Source: Bacillota bacterium
GTDB lineage: Bacteria; Bacillota; Sulfobacillia; Fermentithermobacillales; Fermentithermobacillaceae
Assembly: GCA_012841065.1 (NCBI GenBank)
Contig: DUVI01000024.1
Coordinates: 1 to 60,941 of the forward strand
DNA length: 60,941 nt
Direction of reading: 5' to 3'
Part shown: piece after piece, positions 52,974 through 60,297 of the stretch
Layout of the letters: every line of letters begins with the position of its first letter
How positions within the stretch are numbered: the stretch's first letter is position 1
The notes under the pieces: model-generated
What the model saw: the letters and a program-made list of their open reading frames with translations, nothing else
The model's database searches: none
What the model was told of the DNA's origin: nothing
Made by a program: the position numbers and the translations under genes

Positions 52974-53698
52974 TTAGACATAACCTTGAAACCATCAAAC
53001 ACACCATCAAGCAAGCATGCGACAAAGCCGGGCGGGATCCTGCGTCAGTCAGGATACTGGCCGTATCAAAAACCTTTGACGCGCAAGCAATAAACGAAGC
53101 TAAGTCACTTGAGATCTCCTACTTCGGCGAAAACCGCGTCCAAGAAGCACGCAGTAAAGTCCTGGAAGGCGCGTTTGAAGGTGCCACCCTATGTCTGATT
53201 GGACATCTTCAGTCCAACAAAGCGTCAATGGCCGCGAGAATCTTTGATGAGATCCATTCAGTCGACTCGCGCAAGATAGCTGAAGTTTTGTCGAAATTCA
53301 GCCTGAAGTACCGTGATTGTCCGCTTCCCGTGTATTTGCAGGCGAATATTGCTGGAGATGTAAATAAGCACGGGTGTAAGCCAAGGGAAGCGTATGACCT
53401 GGCCAAATACATCCTTAACCTGGAAGGCCTGAAGTTGGCCGGGCTGATGACCATTGTGCCTTTGTCTGAATCGTCAGAGGATGCGAGGCTCCATTTTCGT
53501 AACCTGAGGCTCCTCCGTGACGATATGTTAAGTACGGGAATCCCTGCACACAACCTGCGGGAGCTGTCAATGGGCATGTCGTCAGATTACCAGGTAGCTA
53601 TTGAGGAAGGAGCTACGATGATCAGGCTGGGAACCGCATTATTTGGCTCCAGGCTAGGCAAACAGCAGGATCTCAAAGCCGGTTCGTGGAACTCCTAA
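52970..53698 (+). CDS. ylmE: YlmE/YggS-family PLP-binding protein
   Basis: YggS-family proteins (PLPBP) bind pyridoxal phosphate and maintain its homeostasis. The 242-aa product has VRILAVSKTFDAQAINEA with the PLP-binding Lys, SYFGENRVQEARSK, CLIGHLQSNKASMAARIFD, HSVDSRKIAEVL, VYLQANIAGDVNKHGCKPRE, LAGLMTIVPLSES, and LSMGMSSDYQVAIEEGATMI. GTG 52970 overlaps the HlyD-like gene. ylmE next to division genes is typical, but sepF, which usually follows, is missing. Confidence 0.95.
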   Translation: MIRHNLETIKHTIKQACDKAGRDPASVRILAVSKTFDAQAINEAKSLEISYFGENRVQEARSKVLEGAFEGATLCLIGHLQSNKASMAARIFDEIHSVDSRKIAEVLSKFSLKYRDCPLPVYLQANIAGDVNKHGCKPREAYDLAKYILNLEGLKLAGLMTIVPLSESSEDARLHFRNLRLLRDDMLSTGIPAHNLRELSMGMSSDYQVAIEEGATMIRLGTALFGSRLGKQQDLKAGSWNS

Positions 53699-53730
53699 CA
53701 CTAAGACAACACAAAACTGGAGGGCTATCT

Positions 53731-54264
53731 ATGGGCGATGAGGAGACCAGGGTAACATCCACGAGAATTCCCAGATTGACACCTCTGGATATCCATAACA
53801 AAGAGTTCACAAGGTCTTTCCGTGGCTACAATGAAGATGAAGTAGACGAGTTTCTCGATCTTATAGTAGCGGAACTTGAATGGTTCATACGAGAAAACGA
53901 AGAACTTCACGCAAACATCGCAGGCTTGGAGTCCAGAATCAGCCACTACAAGGGCTTGGAGGAAACCCTTAAGAATGCCATTGTACTTGCTCAGAAAGCG
54001 GCGGATCAAATCAAAGAAGCTGCGAGGAGAGAAGCAGACGCCATTTTGGAAGAAGCACGTAGGCAGGCTGATATAATCAAAGAACAGGCAGAAGATATCC
54101 GCCGGAAAGCCTATGAGGAAGTAGAGGCTCAGCGCCAGAAAGCCATGAGGTTCAAGACTGAAATGCGCACCCTGCTTCAATCTACGCTGGATATGCTCGA
54201 CAACAACATCGATACTATAACCCGGGTCTTTAATGGGGACAATAGTCTAAACGATAGGAGATAG
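53731..54264 (+). CDS. divIVA: DivIVA-domain protein
   Basis: DivIVA binds curved membranes at poles and septa and organises division and forespore chromosome positioning. The 177-aa product has the N-terminal DivIVA motif LTPLDIHNKEFTRSFRGYNE with DEVDEFLDLIVAELEWFIRE, followed by long coiled coils (about 70-165, ADQIKEAARREADAILEEAR). The N-terminal extension of about 17 residues precedes the core. GGAGGG stands before ATG 53731. It is at the end of the division group, close after ylmE; the racemase gene follows after 4 bases. Confidence 0.95.
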   Translation: MGDEETRVTSTRIPRLTPLDIHNKEFTRSFRGYNEDEVDEFLDLIVAELEWFIRENEELHANIAGLESRISHYKGLEETLKNAIVLAQKAADQIKEAARREADAILEEARRQADIIKEQAEDIRRKAYEEVEAQRQKAMRFKTEMRTLLQSTLDMLDNNIDTITRVFNGDNSLNDRR

Positions 54265-54268
54265 CACC

Positions 54269-54949
54269 ATGAAGCTCATCGGAATAGTAGGCGGCATGGG
54301 CCCGGAGGCGACATGCGATCTATACCTGAAGATCATACGGAACACACCTGCGAATAATGACCAGGACCACATCCGCACGATCATCGATTCAAACCCGAAA
54401 ATCCCGGACAGAACAGCGTTTATCGTTGGACAGGGACCGGATCCAAGGCCCCTTCTTGTCGAGACTGCCAAGAACGTAGAGAAGGCAGGAGCGTGTTTCT
54501 TGGTGCTCCCGTGCAACACCGCCCATTACTTCCATAAGGATGTTCAGGAAGCAGTAGGTATACCTGTGCTCCATATGATGGAAGAAGTAGCCCGCTACCT
54601 CAAGGGCAAGGTAGATCAGGTCGGAATCTTGGCTACTTCGGGCACTCTGAGAACAGGCCTTTACGAAAAGGCGCTCTCTGCAGTTGGGATAAAATCAATC
54701 GTACCCGGTGAGGATGATCAGGAAAAAGTGATGGAATCTATTTATCTCGTCAAGGCCGGAAATCTCGAACGCGGCAGGGAAATAATCCTGGAACAGGGAA
54801 GACAGCTTGCCGCCCGTGGTGCGCAAGCGGTGATCGCAGGATGCACTGAGATTCCTCTTATCCTTAAGCAAGGCGACTTGGATGTACACGTGGTGGATGC
54901 CACTGAGATACTTGCCAAAGCGTGTGTACGTTTTGCGTGCGAAAGCTAG
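54269..54949 (+). CDS. Aspartate/glutamate racemase family protein
   Basis: The 226-aa product is a PLP-independent racemase of the RacX/YgeA (Asp) type. It has IGIVGGMGPEATCDLYLKII, the first catalytic Cys in FLVLPCNTAHYFHKDVQE, VGILATSGTLRTGLYEKAL and the second Cys in VIAGCTEIPLILKQGDL. Both cysteines are present, so the enzyme should be active; the substrate (Asp, Glu or another amino acid) is not determined. Spacing of four bases from divIVA suggests shared transcription. D-amino acids from it could feed peptidoglycan or spore germination chemistry. Confidence 0.88.
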   Translation: MKLIGIVGGMGPEATCDLYLKIIRNTPANNDQDHIRTIIDSNPKIPDRTAFIVGQGPDPRPLLVETAKNVEKAGACFLVLPCNTAHYFHKDVQEAVGIPVLHMMEEVARYLKGKVDQVGILATSGTLRTGLYEKALSAVGIKSIVPGEDDQEKVMESIYLVKAGNLERGREIILEQGRQLAARGAQAVIAGCTEIPLILKQGDLDVHVVDATEILAKACVRFACES

Positions 54950-54961
54950 GGGGATGTTGAT

Positions 54962-56566
54962 TTGAAAGCCAGAGTATTCACTAATGGCGATTTCTGGGTG
55001 ACGGGCAGAAATCTGCGGCGTGGAATCAGTTTGGCTGCTCTGGACGGCAGGATCATACGCATTGGGGATTATGATGAATGCCTTGATGCCTTCCCCAGAG
55101 GGGTGAAACCTGAAGAAGTTGACCTTGAAGGGAAAACCGTGCTGCCGGGATTTATTGACAGCCACATACACCTCTTAAGCTTCGGGCTGACCCTGCGGGA
55201 TATATCTCTGGCTGATGTTACTTCAATCGAGCAAATCAAAGCCAAGGTCCGGGCAAAAGCGGACACAGTTGCCGAAGGCCAATGGATCCTCGGCCGCGGC
55301 TGGGATCAGGAAGTGTTTGCAGAAAACAGGTATCCTACCCGCAAGGACCTTGATGAGGCATCGGGCGGCAGGCCCGTGTTCTTGACCAGGGCTTGTGGAC
55401 ATATTGCAGTGGCCTCCACAAAAGCCCTTGAGATCGCAGGGATTACCCGGGACACTCAAGATCCCCCCGGAGGCGCAATCGACCGGGATGCGTACGGCGA
55501 TCCGACCGGCATTTTGCGTGAAAGCGCTCTGGAGCTTGTACAATCCCATGTACCGCCTGTAAGCCTTGAAGTTATGGAAGACTTGCTGAAACAAGCGATG
55601 GAACATGCCCTCTCCAAGGGCATTACCACCGTCCATACCAACGACGGGCAGGCCGGGTTTACCGGGACTATGGACCTGTACCGGAAGGTCCAATCACAGG
55701 GGGTTCCCGTGAGAGTGTATTGGGATATCCCCGTTGAATTCATACAAGACTTGTTTGAAACCCCTCTTCGCACAGGCGACGGCGACGACTTCTTCAGGAT
55801 AGGCGCAATTAAGCTTTTTGCCGACGGTTCGCTTGGGGGGAGAACCGCCGCATTGGAAGCGCCATATTCTGACGACCCTGACAACCGGGGCATCTTGGTA
55901 GTGCATGAAGAGGAGCTGAAGGAGCAGGTTTACCTGGCTCATGCCCAAGGCATGCAGGTAGCGGTACATGCAATAGGAGACAGAGCCGCCAGGGTTAGTC
56001 TGGAGGCCATAAGTTCAGCTCAATCCAGGCTTCCCGCAAACCACATCCGGCACCGCATTGTCCATGCCCAAATACTGTCGCCCCATATCATAACTGAGAT
56101 GAGGCGGGTAAAAGTGGTTGCAGACATCCAGCCAAAGTTCATCTCAACCGATATGAGGTGGGCTGTGGAAAGGGTGGGGGCTGCCAGGATGCGGTCGTCT
56201 TACTCCTGGCGCACTATGCGCCGGGCAGGCATACCCCTCGCAGGAGGTTCAGATTGTCCGGTGGAACCTCTGGATCCCCTCTTGGGAGTCTACTGTGCAG
56301 TGACCAGGAAAGACATAGATGGCAATCCGCCGTCGGGATTCTTCCCCAATGAAAAACTCACCCTGGATGAAGCTGTAAAGCTGTTTACCCTGGGTGGCGC
56401 TTACGGAGCTCACCAAGAGCACAAGAAGGGCAGCCTGACTCCTGGAAAGCTGTGCGATTTTGTGGTGCTATCCGAAGACATCACTGCTGTAAGCCCGGAC
56501 GAAATCAAGGGCTTAGAAGTCTTGCTTACTGTGGTCGGAGGAGAGGTAGCCTACAGAAAACCTTAA
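54962..56566 (+). CDS. YtcJ-type metal-dependent amidohydrolase
   Basis: The 534-aa protein belongs to amidohydrolase family 3 (YtcJ-like). The N-terminal part has LEGKTVLPGFIDSHIHLLSF with the metal-binding H-x-H, then GRGWDQEVFAENRYPTRKDL, the barrel segment GAIKLFADGSLGGRTAALEA, AQGMQVAVHAIGDRAARVSL with His, RHRIVHAQILSP, and PLAGGSDCPVEPLDPLLGVY with the metal Asp. The C-terminal ending LTPGKLCDFVVLSEDI is common. Substrates are unknown in this family, usually amides or ureido compounds. TTG 54962 follows GGGGATG. The last 54 bases overlap the convergent DUF1461 gene. Confidence 0.9.
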   Translation: MKARVFTNGDFWVTGRNLRRGISLAALDGRIIRIGDYDECLDAFPRGVKPEEVDLEGKTVLPGFIDSHIHLLSFGLTLRDISLADVTSIEQIKAKVRAKADTVAEGQWILGRGWDQEVFAENRYPTRKDLDEASGGRPVFLTRACGHIAVASTKALEIAGITRDTQDPPGGAIDRDAYGDPTGILRESALELVQSHVPPVSLEVMEDLLKQAMEHALSKGITTVHTNDGQAGFTGTMDLYRKVQSQGVPVRVYWDIPVEFIQDLFETPLRTGDGDDFFRIGAIKLFADGSLGGRTAALEAPYSDDPDNRGILVVHEEELKEQVYLAHAQGMQVAVHAIGDRAARVSLEAISSAQSRLPANHIRHRIVHAQILSPHIITEMRRVKVVADIQPKFISTDMRWAVERVGAARMRSSYSWRTMRRAGIPLAGGSDCPVEPLDPLLGVYCAVTRKDIDGNPPSGFFPNEKLTLDEAVKLFTLGGAYGAHQEHKKGSLTPGKLCDFVVLSEDITAVSPDEIKGLEVLLTVVGGEVAYRKP

Positions 56567-57298
56567 GATAATGCCTAAGACGATGTAAGTTCCTGCAATT
56601 GCGATGGAATACATAGCTATGCGCTTCACGGCGGCGAAGAAAAACTCCTCCGGGAATATCCTTATCAGCCAGTCTGTGGCGGGATCGAGCCGCCATAGAT
56701 CATTGTCAAAAGTTATCAGATGAAAACCTGTCCACCAGCGTGTGAAATCAAGCGCTGCAGGTAAGCCCAGGAGCACTGTAGCTGCCAGCAACAAAATCCC
56801 TCCAGCTTTGAGCGATTTGGATACAAGCAACCCAACTCTTAAAGCAGATTGGAAAAGGCGCTGGCGTTTGTCGTGGTACCCGTTCACCCCAGGTTGCCAC
56901 GCTGCAAGCAAAATCCCCAATACAATCAACGCCTGACAAACCCGTTTCGCACCAAACCCCAGTTGAAACAGATCGCGCACATCGTAAAGATGCTCAATTT
57001 CATGCTCCCTGAAAACCGGCCTCAGAGTGCCATCTATGGCCGCCGTAACCTGGGGAGTAGATTCCGTGCCTGTGAAGTAGCCCAGCAGCTTGCTGCCAAC
57101 CAGCCGGAGATCATCCAGGGACATAGCCGCAGACGTCGGTATGTCAAGTCCAGTCCACGTAGATATATAAGACTCCATATCAAGAGCGACCGCCTGGATT
57201 GAAATCAAAAGGTTCAATCCCGTGAAACCCAGCACGAGCACTATGAATGCAACGGTGCCTGTATTAGCATTACGGGGCAAATCACCCTTGTTGTTCAA
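56513..57298 (-). CDS. DUF1461/TIGR01906-family integral membrane protein
   Basis: The 261-aa protein has four predicted membrane helices: near residues 14-34, 128-145, 165-185 and 233-253. The extracytoplasmic loop contains REHEIEHLYDVRDLFQLGFG and the later FHLITFDNDLWRLDPATDWL with LIRIFPEEFFF, which are TIGR01906 signatures. Function is unknown. TTG 57298 is chosen since GAGGAGGG lies upstream; TTG 57322 would place the start before it. Convergent to the amidohydrolase gene, with 54 bases of coding overlap, and divergent from the dual P-loop gene. Confidence 0.87.
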   Translation of the reverse strand: MNNKGDLPRNANTGTVAFIVLVLGFTGLNLLISIQAVALDMESYISTWTGLDIPTSAAMSLDDLRLVGSKLLGYFTGTESTPQVTAAIDGTLRPVFREHEIEHLYDVRDLFQLGFGAKRVCQALIVLGILLAAWQPGVNGYHDKRQRLFQSALRVGLLVSKSLKAGGILLLAATVLLGLPAALDFTRWWTGFHLITFDNDLWRLDPATDWLIRIFPEEFFFAAVKRIAMYSIAIAGTYIVLGIILRFSVGYLSSDHSKQDF

Positions 57299-57489
57299 CC
57301 TAACCCTCCTCGTTGAAACCAACCACCGGCCACCACCACTTCCTGCGAGAACCTCAACCGGTATCCGGCACCAGGCCGGGCAATTTTACATAGTATGCCA
57401 AGGAGGCTTCACACTCAAATTTTAGATGCTTCGCCCTATAGTTTACAACATCAAAAAGCTCTTCGCAGCTATGAGGGGAGGACTGGGTC

Positions 57490-58647
57490 TTGCAGACCAA
57501 GGGCTCTATCAAGCGGGTGTTTCCGGGAAACAATACTCCTGATGGATTCTTCTCATATTACGATTACATCATCCCAAAGAATGCCAACAGGGTTTTTGTG
57601 ATCAAAGGCGGCCCTGGAGTGGGTAAGTCCACTTTCATGAGAGCCATAGCAAAAGACATGGTTGAGAGAGGATATAACGTAGAAATGCATCACTGCTCAT
57701 CAGATAACGGTTCGATAGACGGGGTTGTATTCCCGGAAATCGGGATTGGGATACTTGACGGCACCTGGCCGCACGTGGTCGACCCCAAAGTTCCGGGTGC
57801 AGTTGATGAGATTGTATGGTTGGGTGAGTTCTGGGACGAAAAATCAGTGCGCGCAAATAAGCAGGAAATCCTTCAGGCTCAAAAAGGAGCTGAGTCGGTA
57901 TTCAGGCGGGCTTACCGGTTCTTGAAAGCCGCCCAGATTATCTACGAGGACTGGGAGTCTATCTACATGGAAGCCATGGATTTCGGTAAGGCCAATATCA
58001 TAGCTCAGGAGATAATCGATGAGAACTTCGGACACATACAAGTGGCCCCAAAGCCAGGGTTTCAGCGAAAACTGTTTGCAAGCGCCATAACCCCTGACGG
58101 CATGGTAAACTACCTCAACACAATAGTAGTAGGGTGCAGGAAGCGTCATGTGATATGCGGCCATCCCGGCACAGGGAAGTCGGTACTGCTGCACAAAGTG
58201 GCTCAAGCTGCGCTTGAGCGGGGATTTTACGTAGAAACCTATTTTTGCCCATTGCACCCCCTTAAAGTTGAACATGTGGTAGTGCCTGCACTGGGGCTTG
58301 CCCTAACCAAATCAATCGAGCCACATACCTACATTCCGTGCCGGGAAGACCGAGTAGTAGATATGAACGGTTGCCTCGATGACGGCATAGTAGAGAAGCA
58401 TTACCCGTACATCGTCCGCGCCCAAGATGAATTCCAGAAGCTTTTCGGTTCAAGCATCTACTATATCGGCCAGGCAAAGCAATACCACGACGCTCTTGAA
58501 CGGTACTATGCTCCGAACATGGACTTCAAGGGTATTGAAAACCTCCGGAAGTCCATAATGGACAGAATCCTTGTTTATGCCCGGGAGGCAGAGTCTGAAC
58601 CCGGAGAAGAACCGGGATTTGGGTACGGATACGGCCCTGGTATTTAG
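57490..58647 (+). CDS. Dual P-loop ATPase of the PRK06851 type
   Basis: The 385-aa protein has two tandem nucleotide-binding halves. The first Walker A is KGGPGVGKSTFMRAIAKD (about residues 37-55), the second CGHPGTGKSVLLHKVAQA (about 219-237). Each is followed by a similar strand-helix stretch (YNVEMHHCSSDNGSIDGVVF and FYVETYFCPLHPLKVEHVVV) and a D-x-T/I-x-P-H motif (ILDGTWPHVVDP; TKSIEPHTYIPC), which shows an internal duplication. No Walker B or partner domain is obvious. The family is found in spore-forming Bacillota and its function is unknown. The C terminus is Gly/Tyr-rich (GFGYGYGPGI). TTG 57490 has GAGGGGAGG upstream. A terminator spans its stop codon. Confidence 0.8.
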   Translation: MQTKGSIKRVFPGNNTPDGFFSYYDYIIPKNANRVFVIKGGPGVGKSTFMRAIAKDMVERGYNVEMHHCSSDNGSIDGVVFPEIGIGILDGTWPHVVDPKVPGAVDEIVWLGEFWDEKSVRANKQEILQAQKGAESVFRRAYRFLKAAQIIYEDWESIYMEAMDFGKANIIAQEIIDENFGHIQVAPKPGFQRKLFASAITPDGMVNYLNTIVVGCRKRHVICGHPGTGKSVLLHKVAQAALERGFYVETYFCPLHPLKVEHVVVPALGLALTKSIEPHTYIPCREDRVVDMNGCLDDGIVEKHYPYIVRAQDEFQKLFGSSIYYIGQAKQYHDALERYYAPNMDFKGIENLRKSIMDRILVYAREAESEPGEEPGFGYGYGPGI

Positions 58648-58663
58648 AACCAGGGCTGTTTTT
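58634..58663 (+). terminator. Intrinsic terminator overlapping the stop codon of the dual P-loop gene
   Basis: GCCCTGGT (58634-58641) pairs with ACCAGGGC (58649-58656) around a seven-base loop; TG and five T follow. The stop codon TAG (58645-58647) lies in the loop, so the last codons form part of the stem. Confidence 0.9.
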
Positions 58664-58746
58664 GGATTCACCGTATGTCACCGTATGGCCCGTGGGAAGA
58701 CTAACACACGCGTTCATCATGTGCATTATACGGATCAATTGGGGCA

Positions 58747-59082
58747 TTGAGCGTGGAAGCAGAGCACGGGCATACCGGAGAAGGTCTCGAAGAGTGCAGA
58801 TTGCGGAATCTGGAAGACACAGTGCGACGGATTTCAGATTCCCTGGAAAGATCCAAAATCGCAGAATACGTAGACTTTTTGAACCATCCATGGCGCCTGA
58901 TACATGTCAACCTGATAGCAGGCCTGGCCAGAGGGGTAGGCCTGGCTATCGGGTTTACACTACTCGGCGCCACGCTTATATATATCATGACCAGGAGTTT
59001 TGTACTCGATCTTCCGCTCATAGGTAATTTCCTTGGGGAATTGGTCTGGATCATCCAGGAATACCTGAAGGCAAAGCCATAA
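58747..59082 (+). CDS. DUF5665 membrane protein
   Basis: The 111-aa product has an N-terminal helical region (about 15-40, LRNLEDTVRRISDSLERSKI), the signature YVDFLNHPWRLIHVNLIAGL with ARGVGLAIGFTLLGATL, and one or two helices (about 52-85), then LPLIGNFLGELVWIIQEYL. This defines DUF5665, a family of small membrane proteins in Bacillota with no known function. TTG 58747 or GTG 58753 could be the start; the ribosome site is weak. It is followed by the zinc-finger gene 29 bases on. Confidence 0.8.
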   Translation: MSVEAEHGHTGEGLEECRLRNLEDTVRRISDSLERSKIAEYVDFLNHPWRLIHVNLIAGLARGVGLAIGFTLLGATLIYIMTRSFVLDLPLIGNFLGELVWIIQEYLKAKP

Positions 59083-59111
59083 CACAATAACTGACTGACA
59101 GGGGGAGACAG

Positions 59112-59642
59112 TTGAGAAAGTATAACGGCGAGTCTTTGGATGAAGATGCAACGGATACGGGTACAACCTTCCAAGATCCCGGATTCGACATCAGGGAATT
59201 TGAAAACAAGCTCGTATCTGAGCTGGAGCGGCTTAAGCAAGGCCTCGAAAACATCAAACAAAAGACGTTCTCAATGAGCCAGAAACAGTCCTTGGCAGAA
59301 GATTCTGCTTACGATCAGCATCCTGGAGACCTTGGCACTGAGACCTTCGAGCGGGGCAAAGACCTGGGCCTAAAGGACGGGCTTGAGATCGGCATGGCAA
59401 GGGTCCGGGGCGCGTTGGAGCGGATAAGGCAGGGAAAATACGGGTTTTGCCTCAGTTGCAAACAACCAATCCCCGTTGAGAGGTTAAGGGCTGTGCCGGA
59501 AGCTGAATTATGTGTCCCGTGCAAAGAAGAGCAAGAAGTAGTACCACCTAGCAGGCGGCCCGTAGAAGAGCCGGCCTTGAGGCAGGACTTCCCCGGCGCA
59601 AGCCAGGACGAGGAACCTGGAAACGAACCTCCTCTCAGTTAG
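59112..59642 (+). CDS. TraR/DksA-type C4 zinc-finger protein
   Basis: The 176-aa product has an N-terminal coiled coil (about 27-60, FENKLVSELERLKQGLENIK), then a central GLKDGLEIGMARVRGALERI and the DksA zinc finger CLSCKQPIPVERLRAVPEAE with CVPCKEEQE, giving C-x2-C-x17-C-x2-C. The family (YteA/YocK in Bacillus) is thought to contact RNA polymerase, but without the DksA acidic tip its role is open. TTG 59112 follows GGGGGAG. The acidic C-terminal tail of about 35 residues is not conserved. Placement before lspA is common in clostridia. Confidence 0.88.
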   Translation: MRKYNGESLDEDATDTGTTFQDPGFDIREFENKLVSELERLKQGLENIKQKTFSMSQKQSLAEDSAYDQHPGDLGTETFERGKDLGLKDGLEIGMARVRGALERIRQGKYGFCLSCKQPIPVERLRAVPEAELCVPCKEEQEVVPPSRRPVEEPALRQDFPGASQDEEPGNEPPLS

Positions 59643-59826
59643 CCTGAGTAATTCTGGGCAGCCTGATAGATGCTGCCGCGACTTAAGAACATTCCTACCT
59701 GCCGGGTTTAGCCCGGGAAATAAGTAGACATCCCTTGCCTCCTTCGTTTTATCTTCTGTATGCTGTAATAGGTTAGTTGCATCATGCGGCTGTCAACTAT
59801 GAGCTTCACGAAAGCAGGGCGATGAA

Positions 59827-60297
59827 TTGGGGTTTTGGATTCCTTTCGTAGTAGTTGTACTGCTTGACCAGTTAAGCAAAGCGTATATAAGGTCGAATTT
59901 CGCAGTAGGCGATAGTGTGCAGATCCTTGGAGAGTGGCTGCAACTTGTCTATAGAGAAAACCCCGGGGCAGCATTTGGGATGCTTGTAGGGGCAAGGTGG
60001 TTGTTCATCGTAATAAGCGCCATGAGCATTGCACTTGCGATCTGTCTTTATCCACGGCTAAGCTCCTTCGGCACACATGGCCGGTTCATGGTACCGGCGC
60101 TCGGGCTTGTGGCCGGAGGCGCCCTGGGAAACCTTATTGACAGAGTAAGGCAGACGACGGTGACTGATTTTATCTATCTAAAGCATTTCCCGGCTGTGTT
60201 TAACATAGCTGATTCGGCAATAGTCACAGGCAGCATTGCCCTGGGGATTATGTTGATCATATATACTTACAGGTCAGGTCAGTCAGATGGATCATAG
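59827..60297 (+). CDS. lspA: Lipoprotein signal peptidase LspA
   Basis: LspA cuts prolipoprotein signal peptides after lipid attachment; the product of the solute-binding gene at 7.2 kb would be a substrate. The 156-aa membrane protein has four helices and the conserved segments VLLDQLSKAYIRSNFAVGD, YRENPGAAFGM, GGALGNLIDRVRQTTVTDFI and FPAVFNIADSAIVTGS, with the two catalytic Asp (NLID and IAD). TTG 59827 follows an AGGGCG element; no better start exists. The 184-base gap before it holds two hairpins without T tracts. It overlaps rluD by 11 bases. Confidence 0.95.
   Translation: MGFWIPFVVVVLLDQLSKAYIRSNFAVGDSVQILGEWLQLVYRENPGAAFGMLVGARWLFIVISAMSIALAICLYPRLSSFGTHGRFMVPALGLVAGGALGNLIDRVRQTTVTDFIYLKHFPAVFNIADSAIVTGSIALGIMLIIYTYRSGQSDGS

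Noticed and set aside
59657-59717. Two hairpins (GGCAGC-N9-GCTGCC and CCGGG-N5-CCCGG) after the zinc-finger gene
   Set aside because: Neither is followed by a T tract, so they cannot be called terminators, and no RNA class is recognised.
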